From Caulobacter sp. FWC2 (GTDB taxonomy: Bacteria > Pseudomonadota > Alphaproteobacteria > Caulobacterales > Caulobacteraceae): a DNA stretch of 64,000 bases. Shown one piece after another: positions 49,821 through 58,764 of this stretch; within the stretch, counting starts at the first letter, position 1, and every line of letters begins with the position of its first letter. The stretch lies in assembly GCF_002742625.1 (NCBI RefSeq), contig NZ_PEBF01000001.1:744001-808000 (forward strand). The letters run 5' to 3'. The notes under the pieces are model-generated. The model was not told the DNA's origin, did no database searches, and was given only the letters and a program-made list of their open reading frames with translations. The position numbers and the translations under genes were made by a program.

Positions 49821-50674
49821 CCAAGAAATCGCCCCCCGGTCCGCTCGAATACCTCCGCCGCTGGCCGATGCAGGCCTGGCTGGCGATGGTGGGGATCTTC
49901 CTCTACGCGCCGCTGGTCGCCCTGATGGCGTTCAGCTTCAACGACAGCCGGCGCAACATCGTCTGGAAGGGCTTCACGCTCAAATATTACGACAAGCTGT
50001 TCCACGACTCCGCCCTGCTGGAGGCGTTCGGCAACAGCCTGACGATCGCGGCGGCCTCGACGGTGATCAGCCTGATCCTGGGCGCCTCGGCGGCCCTGCT
50101 GCTGTGGCGCTTCCGCTTCCCGGGCAAGACGGCCCTGGACGGGGCGCTGGCCCTGCCGATCGTGGTGCCCGAGATCTGCATGGGCGTGGCGATGCTGGTG
50201 TTCTTCGCCCGGGTCATGCCCTGGCCGCAGGGCCTGGCCTGGCCGCTGAACCTGGGGGCGATCATCATCGCCCACGTGTCGTTCTCGTTCCCGTTCGTGG
50301 CGGTGGTGGTGCGCGCGCGCATGGCCAGCTTCAACCGCGAGATGGAGGAGGCCGCCCGCGACCTCGGCGCCGGCGAGTTCCGCACCATCAAGGACGTGAT
50401 CCTGCCGCACATGGCCCCGTCGCTGGTGGCCGGGGCGCTGCTGGCCTTCACGCTGAGCCTGGACGACTTCGTCATCACCTTCTTCACCGCCGGGCCCGAC
50501 ACGGTGACCTTCCCGGTGAAGGTCTATTCGATGGTCCGCTTCTCGGTGACGCCGGAGGTCAACGCGGCCTCGACGGTGCTGATCGTGCTGACCGTGCTGC
50601 TGACCGCGGCGGCGCTGAAACTGCAGGGGGATCCCGCCGCCACAGCGGGGCATGGGGCGGGGGACGCTAAATGA
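49817..50674 (+). CDS. potI: Polyamine ABC transporter permease 2
   Basis: A 285-residue PotC/PotI-type permease. WLAMVGIFLYAPLVALMAFS is the first helix, followed by SFNDSRRNIVWKGFTLKYYD. ALALPIVVPEICMGVAMLVF and the EAA loop MEEAARDLGAGEFRTIKDVI are family features, then LSLDDFVITFFTAGPDTVTF. It overlaps both neighbours by four bases (ATGA at each end), showing tight coupling within the transporter operon. Confidence 0.94.
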   Translation: MTKKSPPGPLEYLRRWPMQAWLAMVGIFLYAPLVALMAFSFNDSRRNIVWKGFTLKYYDKLFHDSALLEAFGNSLTIAAASTVISLILGASAALLLWRFRFPGKTALDGALALPIVVPEICMGVAMLVFFARVMPWPQGLAWPLNLGAIIIAHVSFSFPFVAVVVRARMASFNREMEEAARDLGAGEFRTIKDVILPHMAPSLVAGALLAFTLSLDDFVITFFTAGPDTVTFPVKVYSMVRFSVTPEVNAASTVLIVLTVLLTAAALKLQGDPAATAGHGAGDAK

Positions 50675-51789
50675 GCAAGCCGATCATCACCTTCGAGAAC
50701 GTCACCAAGCGCTTCGGCAAGCTGGCGGCGGTCGACAATGTCTCCCTGACCGTGACCGAGGGCGAGTTCTTCGCGCTCTTGGGGCCGTCGGGCTGCGGCA
50801 AGACCACCCTGCTGCGGATGCTGGCCGGCTTCGAGACGCCCACCGAGGGCCGGATCCTGATCGACGGCCAGGACATCTCCAACGTGCCGCCCAACAAGCG
50901 GCCTGTGAACATGGTGTTCCAGTCCTACGCCGTGTTCCCGCACATGACCGTGGCCGACAACGTCGCCTACGGCCTGGTGGTCGACAAGGTCGGCAAGGCC
51001 GAGCGCGACCGCCGCGTCGAGGAGGCGCTGGAGTTGGTGCAGCTGGGCGGCTATGGCGGCCGCAAGCCCGACCAGCTGTCCGGCGGCCAGCGCCAGCGCG
51101 TGGCCCTGGCCCGGGCGCTGATCAAGCGTCCGCGCGTGCTGCTGCTGGACGAGCCGCTGTCGGCCCTGGACGCCAAGCTGCGCGAGCAGATGCGCACCGA
51201 ACTCTGCACGCTGCAGGAGAAGGTCGGGATCACCTTCATCATGGTCACCCACGACCAGGACGAGGCCCTGGCCCTGGCCACCCGCTGCGCGGTGATGAGC
51301 AAAGGCCTGCTGCAGCAGGTGGCCTCGCCGAACGACCTCTACGAGTTCCCCAACAGCCGGTTCGTCGCCGACTTCATCGGCCAGGTGAATCTGTTCGAAG
51401 GCGTGCTGGCCGTCGACGAGCCCAGCCACGCGGTGATCCGCTCGCCGGACCTGCCGGTGGACATCTTCCTGGACCACGGCGTCACCGGCGCGCGCGGCGG
51501 CACGGTCTGGGCGGCGATCCGTCCCGAGAAGATCGAGCTGCACAAGAAGGACGGCGATACGCCGCCGAACCTCGGCGACTGCCCGCAAGGCACCAACGCC
51601 ATCGCGGGCGTCATCAAGCACGAGGCCTATCTGGGCGGCCAGTCGACCTACGAGGTGGAGATCGAGGGTGGGCGTCGGATCAAGGTCCAGCGCTCGAACC
51701 TGACCCGCTGGGACCAGGAAGACTTCAAGCCGGGCGAGACCGTCTGGCTGTGCTGGCACGCCTGCTCGCCGGCGGTGTTGTTGAGCTAG
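50671..51789 (+). CDS. potG: Polyamine ABC transporter ATP-binding protein
   Basis: A 372-residue ATPase. Walker A is LLGPSGCGKTTLLRMLAG, Q-loop MVFQSYAVFPH, signature LSGGQRQRVALARALIKRP, Walker B VLLLDEPLSALDAKL, and the switch His is in MVTHDQDEA. The C-terminal TOBE-type domain (about 240-372) contains FIGQVNLFEGVLAVDE and WAAIRPEKIELHKKD. It powers the two permeases encoded just before. Confidence 0.96.
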   Translation: MSKPIITFENVTKRFGKLAAVDNVSLTVTEGEFFALLGPSGCGKTTLLRMLAGFETPTEGRILIDGQDISNVPPNKRPVNMVFQSYAVFPHMTVADNVAYGLVVDKVGKAERDRRVEEALELVQLGGYGGRKPDQLSGGQRQRVALARALIKRPRVLLLDEPLSALDAKLREQMRTELCTLQEKVGITFIMVTHDQDEALALATRCAVMSKGLLQQVASPNDLYEFPNSRFVADFIGQVNLFEGVLAVDEPSHAVIRSPDLPVDIFLDHGVTGARGGTVWAAIRPEKIELHKKDGDTPPNLGDCPQGTNAIAGVIKHEAYLGGQSTYEVEIEGGRRIKVQRSNLTRWDQEDFKPGETVWLCWHACSPAVLLS

Positions 51790-51796
51790 CGAGTTT

Positions 51797-51913
51797 CCCT
51801 CCCCCTCGATGGGGAGGGGCAGGGGTGGGGGTGATGCGGCGGTTCGGCCGAGCTGAGGTCGGACGCGCTGTCACCCCCATCCCCAACCCTTCCCCCATCC
51901 AAGGGGGAAGGGG
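51797..51913. repeat. Palindromic repeat, family 1, copy E
   Basis: Entry hairpin CCCTCCCCCTCGATGGGGAG, arm GGGGTGGGGGTGA, variable centre, arm TGTCACCCCCATCCCCAACC, exit hairpin CCCTTCCCCCATCCAAGGGG. It ends 38 bp before the next gene, whose ribosome site is AGGAGCC (51940-51946), so it does not supply translation signals here. Orientation matches copies A and B. Confidence 0.9.
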
Positions 51914-51951
51914 GCCGTAAAACGAAAAGAAAATATCGTCAGGAGCCACCG

Positions 51952-53355
51952 ATGACCGTCCCGATCCGCAACCACGACATCGCCGAACTCCGACGCCTGG
52001 ACGTGGCCCACCACCTGCCGGCCCAGGCCGACCACAAGGTCATCGCCGAGCTGGGCGGCAGCCGGATCATCACCCGCGCCGACGGGGTCTATATCCACGA
52101 CGGCGACGGCCACCAGATCCTGGACGGCATGGCCGGCCTGTGGTGCGTCAATGTCGGCTATGGCCGCAAGGAGCTTGCCGAAGCCGCCTATGAGCAGATG
52201 CTGGAGCTGCCGTACTACAACACCTTCTTCAAGACCGCGACGCCGCCGACCGTGACGCTGGCGGCGAAGATCGCGAGCAAGATGGGCGGCCATCTGAGCC
52301 ACGTGTTCTTCAACTCGTCGGGGTCGGAGGCCAACGACACGGTCTTCCGCCTGGTCCGTCACTACTGGAAGCTCAAGGGCGAGCCGAGCCGGACGGTCTT
52401 CATCAGCCGCTGGAACGCCTATCATGGCTCGACCGTGGCCGGGGTGTCGCTGGGCGGGATGAAGCATATGCATGTGCAGGGCGACCTCCCAGTCCCCGGC
52501 GTCCATCACGTGATGCAGCCGTATCAATTCGGCGACGGCTTCGGCGAGGATCCGGCCGCCTTCCGCGACCGCGCCGTGAAAGAGATCGAGGACAAGATCC
52601 TCGAGGTCGGGCCTGAGAACGTCGCGGCCTTCATCGGTGAGCCCGTGCAGGGGGCGGGCGGGGTGATCATCCCGCCGGACGGCTACTGGCCCGCGGTCGA
52701 GGCCCTGTGCCGCAAATACGGCATCCTGCTGGTCTGCGACGAGGTGATCTGCGGCTTCGGGCGGCTGGGCCAATGGTTCGGCCACCAGCACTACGGCATC
52801 AAGCCCGACCTGATCGCCATGGCCAAGGGGCTGTCGTCCGGCTACCTGCCGATCTCGGCCGTCGGCGTCGCCGACCACATCGTCGCCGAGCTGCGCGAGA
52901 AGGGCGGCGACTTCATCCACGGCTTTACCTATTCGGGCCACCCGACCTGCGCGGCCGTGGCGCTTAAGAACATCGAGATTATCGAGCGTGAGGGCCTGGT
53001 CGAGCGCACCCGCGACGACACCGGCCCCTATCTGGCCAAGGCCCTGGCGACCCTGAACGACCATCCGCTGGTCGGCGAAACCCGCTCGCTGGGTCTGATC
53101 GGCGCCGTCGAGATCGTGCGGGAGAAGGGGACCAACCATCGCTTCCTCGACAAGGAAGGCGAGGCCGGCCCGATCGTGCGGGACCTGTGCATCAAGAACG
53201 GTTTGATGGTCCGCGCCATCCGCGACAGCATCGTCTGCTGCCCGCCGCTGATCATCACCCACGCCGAGATCGACGAGCTTGTCGCCATCATCCGCCAGTC
53301 TCTGACCGAGGCCGAGCCGGTGCTCCGCGCCCTGAAACCGGAGGCGGTGTCATGA
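51952..53355 (+). CDS. spuC: Putrescine/polyamine-pyruvate aminotransferase (SpuC-like)
   Basis: A 467-residue class III PLP aminotransferase. HLPAQADHKVIAELGGSRII, GMAGLWCVNVGYGRKELAEA and LPYYNTFFKTATPPTVTLAA are typical of the SpuC putrescine-pyruvate group. SSGSEANDTVFRLVRHYWKL is the PLP phosphate region, VCDEVICGFGRLGQWFG holds the pyridoxal Asp, and IAMAKGLSSGYLPISAVGV the catalytic Lys. It gives an acetylation- and glutamylation-independent route from putrescine to 4-aminobutyraldehyde. Its stop is 2 bp from the stop of an antisense toxin gene. Confidence 0.9.
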   Translation: MTVPIRNHDIAELRRLDVAHHLPAQADHKVIAELGGSRIITRADGVYIHDGDGHQILDGMAGLWCVNVGYGRKELAEAAYEQMLELPYYNTFFKTATPPTVTLAAKIASKMGGHLSHVFFNSSGSEANDTVFRLVRHYWKLKGEPSRTVFISRWNAYHGSTVAGVSLGGMKHMHVQGDLPVPGVHHVMQPYQFGDGFGEDPAAFRDRAVKEIEDKILEVGPENVAAFIGEPVQGAGGVIIPPDGYWPAVEALCRKYGILLVCDEVICGFGRLGQWFGHQHYGIKPDLIAMAKGLSSGYLPISAVGVADHIVAELREKGGDFIHGFTYSGHPTCAAVALKNIEIIEREGLVERTRDDTGPYLAKALATLNDHPLVGETRSLGLIGAVEIVREKGTNHRFLDKEGEAGPIVRDLCIKNGLMVRAIRDSIVCCPPLIITHAEIDELVAIIRQSLTEAEPVLRALKPEAVS

Positions 53356-53357
53356 GG

Positions 53358-53633
53358 TTAGATTGGGCGACGGGCGCCGTGGCGGACGCTGCCGATGACG
53401 ACCATGTCGCCGACAACGCGATAGCGCAGCACGTAGGGCGGGATGGCCGCGATCTCGCGACGTCCTCTCGTGCTGAGGCGGCCTCGTTCAGGATGGTCAG
53501 CCAAGCTTTCGCCGGAAGCGAACAACCGACTTCCCAGGCGCTGGGCTGCAATGGGCCGAGATTGACTGGAGATGTAGGCGACGATGGCCTCGATATCGGC
53601 CAGCGCCCGGTCAGTCCAGATTACTTGCGCCAC
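53358..53633 (-). CDS. RelE/ParE-superfamily toxin
   Basis: A 91-residue toxin. [20 protein letters not shown] is the ParE N-terminal strand-helix pattern, [20 protein letters not shown] the middle, and [20 protein letters not shown] followed by ARRPI the C-terminal core ending RR. Unlike the window's other parE copy, this one is intact. It is cotranscribed behind a small antitoxin gene with a 13-base overlap, antisense to the polyamine operon between spuC and the second ligase. Confidence 0.9.
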   Translation of the reverse strand: MAQVIWTDRALADIEAIVAYISSQSRPIAAQRLGSRLFASGESLADHPERGRLSTRGRREIAAIPPYVLRYRVVGDMVVIGSVRHGARRPI

Positions 53634-53803
53634 GAATATGGCGTGGGAAGTTGGTTAGGCGTACCCAGGGACTTCAGCCACTCCACCACGCGCTCGTGCG
53701 GAACGACTCTGCCAGCTGCAAGATCGGCGTCCGCGGCTGCGTCGGCAGCCAATTCAGCCTCGTCTTCCAGGGCGTCGAAGATGTCGGGTTCGGGCTCGGC
53801 CAT
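53621..53803 (-). CDS. Small acidic antitoxin
   Basis: A 60-residue protein. The N-terminal half is very acidic and Ala-rich ([20 protein letters not shown]); [20 protein letters not shown] is a motif shared by antitoxins that pair with RelE/ParE toxins. Small size, first position and overlap with the toxin gene support the role. Its upstream region (53804-53866) is AT-rich and also holds the ribosome site of the divergent ligase gene, so both may share control sequences. Confidence 0.85.
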   Translation of the reverse strand: MAEPEPDIFDALEDEAELAADAAADADLAAGRVVPHERVVEWLKSLGTPNQLPTPYSWRK

Positions 53804-53866
53804 GCCTTACGATAGCAGAAACTTTCCGAGAACAAATCGGGAAAAACCGAGCTTTTGGAGTGCGTC

Positions 53867-55264
53867 ATGAAGCCCAAGCACAACAAGGCCAAGCGCGAGA
53901 CCACGCTCAATCGGGGCGTCGCGTCGCTGGAGGAGGCCCAGGCCTGGTTCGCGCGCCAGAACATCGAGGAGATCGAGTGCGTGGTGCCGGACCTCGCCGG
54001 CGTGGCGCGCGGCAAGATCATGCCGGTGCGCAAGTTCTTAGGCACGCCGTCGATGAACCTGCCGCTGGCGGTGTTCTACCAGACCATCACCGGCGACTTC
54101 CCCGAGTTCGAGGGGGCGGTCAGCGCCGTGCAGTCCGACACCGACATCTTCCTGACCCCGGACTTCGCCACCTTGGCCGCCGTGCCGTGGGCCCAGGACC
54201 CGACGGCCCAGGTGATCCACGACGCCTTCCACCCCGACGGCCGGCCGGTCGAGGAGGCCCCGCGTCAGGTGCTGCGGCGGGTGCTGGCGCTGTATGCCGA
54301 GAAGGGCTGGGTCCCGATCGTGGCGCCGGAGATCGAGTTCTATCTCGTCGACAAGAACACCGACCCCGACTACCCGCTCAAGCCCCCCATCGGCCGCTCG
54401 GGCCGGCCCGAAACAGGGCGGCAGGGCTATTCGATCAGCGCGGTCAACGAGTTCGATGCGCTGTTCGAGGACATGTACGAATATTCCGAGCGCCAGGGCC
54501 TGGAGATCGACACCCTGATCCACGAAAGCGGCGTGGCCCAGATGGAGATCAACCTGCGCCACGGTCCGCCGCTGGAACTGGCCGACCAGGTGTTCATGTT
54601 CAAGCGCACCATCCGCGAGGTGGCGCTGGAGCACGAGATCTACGCCACCTTCATGGCCAAGCCGATGGCCAGCGAGCCCGGCAGCGCCATGCACATCCAC
54701 CAGTCGATCGTCGACAAGGACGGCAAGAACCTGTTCTCGGACAAGAAGGGCGAGGAGACGGCGCTGTTCCACGGCTTCATCGCCGGGCAGCAGACCTATC
54801 TGCCGGCGATCATGGCCATACTGGCCCCCTACGTGAATTCGTATCGGCGGATCGCCAAGGACTCGGGCGCGCCGGTCAACACCCAGTGGGGCTATGACAA
54901 CCGCACCTGCGGCCTGCGGGTGCCGCCGTCCGACCCGGCCAACCGCCGGCTGGAAAACCGCATCCCCTCGTCCGACGCCAATCCGTACCTGGCCATCGCC
55001 GCGTCGCTGGCGGCCGGCTATCTGGGCATGACGCAAGGCCTGACGCCCAGCGCCCCGGTCGCCACCGACGCCGGCGCGGCCGGGATCCAGCTGCCGCGCA
55101 GCCTGTCGGAATCGCTGAAGCTGTTCGAGCAGTGCGAGCCGCTGGTCGAGATCCTGGGCCCGATCTTCTGCCAGGCCTATGACCACGTGAAGCAGGCCGA
55201 GTACGAGACCTTCATGCGCACGATCAGCCCGTGGGAGCGGGAGTTCCTGCTGCTGAATGTGTAG
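53867..55264 (+). CDS. Gamma-glutamylputrescine synthetase, PuuA-like, copy 2
   Basis: A 465-residue glutamine-synthetase-family ligase. IECVVPDLAGVARGKIMPVR is the PuuA-type N-terminus. Active-site blocks: APEIEFYLVDKNT, HESGVAQMEINLRHGPPLEL, YATFMAKPMASEPGSAMHIH, NTQWGYDNRTCGLRVPPSDP. HESGVAQMEI is closer to E. coli PuuA than the first ligase. The ATG at 53867 was chosen because GGAG lies six bases upstream; an in-frame TTG at 53855 is less likely. puuB follows, completing ligase plus oxidase. Confidence 0.9.
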   Translation: MKPKHNKAKRETTLNRGVASLEEAQAWFARQNIEEIECVVPDLAGVARGKIMPVRKFLGTPSMNLPLAVFYQTITGDFPEFEGAVSAVQSDTDIFLTPDFATLAAVPWAQDPTAQVIHDAFHPDGRPVEEAPRQVLRRVLALYAEKGWVPIVAPEIEFYLVDKNTDPDYPLKPPIGRSGRPETGRQGYSISAVNEFDALFEDMYEYSERQGLEIDTLIHESGVAQMEINLRHGPPLELADQVFMFKRTIREVALEHEIYATFMAKPMASEPGSAMHIHQSIVDKDGKNLFSDKKGEETALFHGFIAGQQTYLPAIMAILAPYVNSYRRIAKDSGAPVNTQWGYDNRTCGLRVPPSDPANRRLENRIPSSDANPYLAIAASLAAGYLGMTQGLTPSAPVATDAGAAGIQLPRSLSESLKLFEQCEPLVEILGPIFCQAYDHVKQAEYETFMRTISPWEREFLLLNV

Positions 55265-55274
55265 CGCCTTAAAG

Positions 55275-55300
55275 CCCTTCGCCCTGGACGGGGGAAGGGG
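55275..55300. repeat. Half copy of palindromic repeat family 1
   Basis: A single hairpin, CCCTTCGCCC...GGGGGAAGGGG, equal to one end of the 120-bp repeats. It ends directly before the puuB ATG, so its GGGGGAAGGGG arm is the only plausible ribosome site for puuB. Confidence 0.7.
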
Positions 55301-56545
55301 ATGAGCTGGTATGAGGCCACGGTCACCGACCGTCCCGAGCTGCCGCCGCTCAACGGCGACACCCACGCCGACGTCTGCATCGTCGGCGCGGGCTTCACCG
55401 GTCTCGGGGCCGCCCTGGCGCTGGGCGGCAAGGCCATTGTGCTGGAAGCCGGCCGCGTCGGCTGCGCCGCGACGGGGCGCAACGGCGGGCAGGTCCATAC
55501 CGGCCAGCGGCGTGACCAGGCCTGGCTGGAGAAGACCGTCGGCCGCGACGACGCCCTGGCCCTGTGGCGGCTGGCCGAGGATGCGCGGGCGCACTTCAAG
55601 ACCCTGACGGCCACGATCGCCTGCGACTGGCGGCCAGGCATGATCCACGCGCGCCACAAGCCGAACGGCGAGGCCGAGGACGCCGCCTATGCCGCGTTGA
55701 TGGCCGACCGCTACGGTTACGACCAGCTGGCCTTGATTGACCAGGCCGACCTCGCCGCTGAGCTGGGAACCGACGTCTATCACGGCGGCCTGATCGATCG
55801 CGGCGGCGGGCACGTGCATCCGCTGAAGCTGGCCCTGGGGATAGCTCGCGCGGCGATGGCGGCGGGGGCGGTGATCCACGAAAACACCCGCGCCGAAAGC
55901 TGGACGCGCCAGGGCGGCCGGATCATCGTCGAGACCGCGACCGGCCGGGTGACCTGCGACCAACTGATCCTCAGCGGCGACGGCCTGCTGAACGCCATGG
56001 CGGGCAAGGCGCGCGCCCGGGTGATGCCGATCAACAACTTCATCGCCGTCACCGCGCCGCTGGACGACGTGGCTGAGACGATCATCCGCTCGAACGCGGC
56101 GGTGTCGGACAGCCGCTTCGTCGTGAACTATTTCCGCAAGACGCCCGACGGCCGGCTGCTGTTCGGCGGCGGCGAGAACTATCGGCCGGGGTTTCCCCGC
56201 GACATCGCGAGCCTGGTCCGCAAGAACCTCGCCAAGGTCTATCCGCGCCTGGCCGACGTCCCGCTGACCCACGCTTGGGGCGGGACCCTGGGCATCACCC
56301 TGAGCCGCATGCCGTTCGTCGGCGAGGTCGCGCCGGGTGTGCGGGTCGCTTCGGGCTATTCGGGGCAGGGGGTGATGCTGGCGCCGTATGTGGGAAAGCT
56401 GCTGGCCGATGCGGCGTTGGGTGAGGCGGGGGGCGTCGACCTGCTCTCGCGGCTCCCCACCCCGCCGTTCCCGGGCGGGCGCCTTCTGAGGTGGCCACTG
56501 ACCGTGGCTGGGCTGAGTTGGTACGCGTTGCGGGATCGGCTGTAG
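55301..56545 (+). CDS. puuB: Gamma-glutamylputrescine oxidase (PuuB type)
   Basis: A 414-residue FAD enzyme of the DAO family. MSWYEATVTDRPELPPLNGD is the PuuB-like N-terminus; ADVCIVGAGFTGLGAALALG is the FAD fold; RVGCAATGRNGGQVHTGQRR the flavin contact loop; GRLLFGGGENYRPGFPRDIA and RVASGYSGQGVMLAPYVGKL the C-terminal blocks. It oxidises gamma-glutamylputrescine to the aldehyde used by PuuC. Together with copy-2 ligase, PuuC and GabD it completes the glutamylated putrescine pathway. Confidence 0.92.
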   Translation: MSWYEATVTDRPELPPLNGDTHADVCIVGAGFTGLGAALALGGKAIVLEAGRVGCAATGRNGGQVHTGQRRDQAWLEKTVGRDDALALWRLAEDARAHFKTLTATIACDWRPGMIHARHKPNGEAEDAAYAALMADRYGYDQLALIDQADLAAELGTDVYHGGLIDRGGGHVHPLKLALGIARAAMAAGAVIHENTRAESWTRQGGRIIVETATGRVTCDQLILSGDGLLNAMAGKARARVMPINNFIAVTAPLDDVAETIIRSNAAVSDSRFVVNYFRKTPDGRLLFGGGENYRPGFPRDIASLVRKNLAKVYPRLADVPLTHAWGGTLGITLSRMPFVGEVAPGVRVASGYSGQGVMLAPYVGKLLADAALGEAGGVDLLSRLPTPPFPGGRLLRWPLTVAGLSWYALRDRL

Positions 56546-56601
56546 CGCGCGCGTCGCGAGCCGGATTGACACGCTCCCCGGCGCTCCGCTCTCCTCGTCG
56601 C

Positions 56602-58623
56602 ATGACCACCACGACCGCCCAGCCCGCCATGAGTCTCGCCGCGGCGCTCGAACACGCCGAGCGGTTGCTGGAGGTCGATCCGCGCCTGGCGGCCGAGCAG
56701 GCCCGGGCGATCCTGGAGGTCGTGCCGCGACACGCCGACACCACCCGCGTCCTGGCCGCCGCCTTGCGGCTGTCGGGCGATCCCGAAGCCGCCGCCGCGA
56801 CGGTCCAGCCCCTGGCCCAAGCCCTGCCGAACCTGCCCCTGGCCCAGCTGGAGCTGGGGCTCAGCCTGGAGCAGCTGGGCCGCACCGCCGAGGCCGCCCG
56901 CGCCTTCGACCGGGCCAGCGCGCTGGAGCCGCGCCTGTCGGAGGCCTGGCGGGGGCTGTCCGAGAACCTGGAGCTGCTGGGCGACAGCGCCGGCGCCGAA
57001 AAGGCCCTGGCCCGCCAGCTGCGCGCCTCGACCCGCGATCCCCTCCTGGTCGAGGCGGCGACGGCGCTGTCCGACAATCGCCTGGGCGAGGCCGAGCGGC
57101 TGCTGCGCGAACGGCTGAAGCAAGACGCCGGCGACGTGGCCGCCATCCGCATGCTGGCCGAGACCGGCGCGCGGCTGGGCCGCTATGCCGACGCCGAGGG
57201 CCTGCTGACCCGCTGCATCGAGTTGGCCCCTGGCTTCGCCGCCGCGCGGCACAATCTGGCGACCATGCTCTATCGCCAGAACAAGAACCTCGAGGCCCTG
57301 GCGCAGATCGAGATGCTGACGGCAAAGGACGACCGCCATCCGGGTTACGCCAACCTGCGCGCGGCGATCCTGGCGCGCCTGGGCGAATATGACCGCGCCA
57401 TCGCCGTCTATGACCGGGTGCTGGCCGACTATCCCAATCAGCCGAAAGGCTGGATGAGCTATGGCCACGCGCTGAAGACGGTGGGACGCCAGGCCGACTG
57501 CGTCGCCGCCTACCGCAAGGCGCTGGAGCTGCAGCCGACCCTGGGCGAGGCCTGGTGGAGCCTGGCCAATCTCAAGACGGTCAAGTTCACCGCCGCCGAC
57601 CTCGCCGCCATGACCGAGGCCCTGGATACGCCGGACCTGTCGGATGAGGATCGCCTGCACCTGGACTACGCCCTGGGCAAGGCCTTGGAGGACGCCGGCC
57701 GCTGGGACGAGTCGTTCGCGCGCTACGCCGAAGGCGCGGCGATCCGCCGGGCCCAGCTGGGCTACGACGCCGCGGACAACGCCGCCGACACCGCCCGCAC
57801 CAAGGCGGTGTTCACCCCCGGCTTCCTGGCCGCGCGGGCGGGGCAGGGCTGCGCCGCGCCCGACCCGATCTTCATCGTCGGCCTGCCGCGCTCGGGCTCG
57901 ACCCTGGTGGAGCAGATCCTGGCCAGCCACTCGATGGTCGAGGGCACGATGGAGTTGCCCGACCTGATCGTCATGGCCCGGCGCCTGGGCGGAAAGACCG
58001 CCACCCGCGCCGAGTCTTCCTATCCGGAGAGTCTCGCCGACCTGTCGCCCGCCGACCTGGAGGCCCTGGGCGAGGAGTTCCTGGAGCGCACCCGCGTCCA
58101 GCGGAAGACGGACCGGCCTTTCTTCATCGACAAGATGCCCAACAACTTCGCGCACGCGGGCTTCATCCACCTGATCCTGCCGAACGCCAGGATCATCGAC
58201 GCTCGCCGCCATCCGCTGGGCTGCTGCTTCTCGGGCTTCAAGCAGCACTTCGCCCGGGGGCAGGCGTTCAGCTACGACCTGACCGACATCGGCCGCTACT
58301 ACGCCGACTATGTGGCGCTGATGGCCCACTTCGACGCGGTGCTGCCGGGACGCGTCCACCGGGTGATCTACGAGCGCATGATCGAGAATCCGGAAGCCGA
58401 GATCCGCGCCCTGCTGGACCATTGCGACCTGCCGTTCGAGGCCGCCTGCCTGTCGCCGCACGAGAACGACCGCGCCGTCCGCACCGCCAGTTCAGAGCAG
58501 GTCCGCCGTCCGATCTTCAAGGACGCGGTCGAACACTGGCAGAAATTCGAATCGCACCTCGGCCCGCTGAAGCAGGCATTGGGACCGGTCCTAGACGCCT
58601 ATCCGGATGCGCCCGTTATTTGA
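56602..58623 (+). CDS. TPR-repeat sulfotransferase
   Basis: A 673-residue protein. About 400 N-terminal residues are tetratricopeptide-like helices (LAQLELGLSLEQLGRTAEAA; PKGWMSYGHALKTVGRQADC; AAYRKALELQPTLGEAWWSL). The C-terminal part is a sulfotransferase: the PAPS 5'-phosphosulfate loop is IFIVGLPRSGSTLVEQILAS near residue 430 and RVHRVIYERMIENPE the 3'-phosphate region. Soluble cytosolic. TPR-sulfotransferases of this type are common in Caulobacter; acceptors are unknown, polysaccharide or lipid sulfation being possible. The ATG at 56602 was chosen over an upstream start within puuB. Confidence 0.9.
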   Translation: MTTTTAQPAMSLAAALEHAERLLEVDPRLAAEQARAILEVVPRHADTTRVLAAALRLSGDPEAAAATVQPLAQALPNLPLAQLELGLSLEQLGRTAEAARAFDRASALEPRLSEAWRGLSENLELLGDSAGAEKALARQLRASTRDPLLVEAATALSDNRLGEAERLLRERLKQDAGDVAAIRMLAETGARLGRYADAEGLLTRCIELAPGFAAARHNLATMLYRQNKNLEALAQIEMLTAKDDRHPGYANLRAAILARLGEYDRAIAVYDRVLADYPNQPKGWMSYGHALKTVGRQADCVAAYRKALELQPTLGEAWWSLANLKTVKFTAADLAAMTEALDTPDLSDEDRLHLDYALGKALEDAGRWDESFARYAEGAAIRRAQLGYDAADNAADTARTKAVFTPGFLAARAGQGCAAPDPIFIVGLPRSGSTLVEQILASHSMVEGTMELPDLIVMARRLGGKTATRAESSYPESLADLSPADLEALGEEFLERTRVQRKTDRPFFIDKMPNNFAHAGFIHLILPNARIIDARRHPLGCCFSGFKQHFARGQAFSYDLTDIGRYYADYVALMAHFDAVLPGRVHRVIYERMIENPEAEIRALLDHCDLPFEAACLSPHENDRAVRTASSEQVRRPIFKDAVEHWQKFESHLGPLKQALGPVLDAYPDAPVI

Positions 58624-58677
58624 CCATCTGCCCGGCGTCCTCCGCCGCGCCTGCCATTTCTGCAACACTTCAAGGAA

Positions 58678-58706
58678 TTGACATCAAACTGAAATTTCCA
58701 ATCTTG
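58678..58706 (+). promoter_or_regulatory. Candidate promoter of the second TonB receptor gene
   Basis: TTGACA (58678-58683) is a consensus -35 box; 17 bases later ATCTTG (58701-58706) is a weak -10. The segment is AT-rich for this window and leaves about 50 bases of leader before the GGGGAG ribosome site. Confidence 0.45.
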
Positions 58707-58764
58707 CCGGACGCTTGAGGCAGGCCGAACCTCGTTCGATCAAGACCTCAAGGGGAGCGACTAT

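Noticed and set aside
54038..56572. 844-codon open frame on the minus strand
   Set aside because: Fully antisense to the second ligase and puuB, with His/Arg/Gly-biased composition and no family motifs; a typical shadow frame in GC-rich DNA.
56356..58461. 701-codon open frame on the minus strand
   Set aside because: Antisense to puuB's end and the TPR-sulfotransferase gene, whose motifs are clear; low-complexity Gly/Gln/Arg translation.
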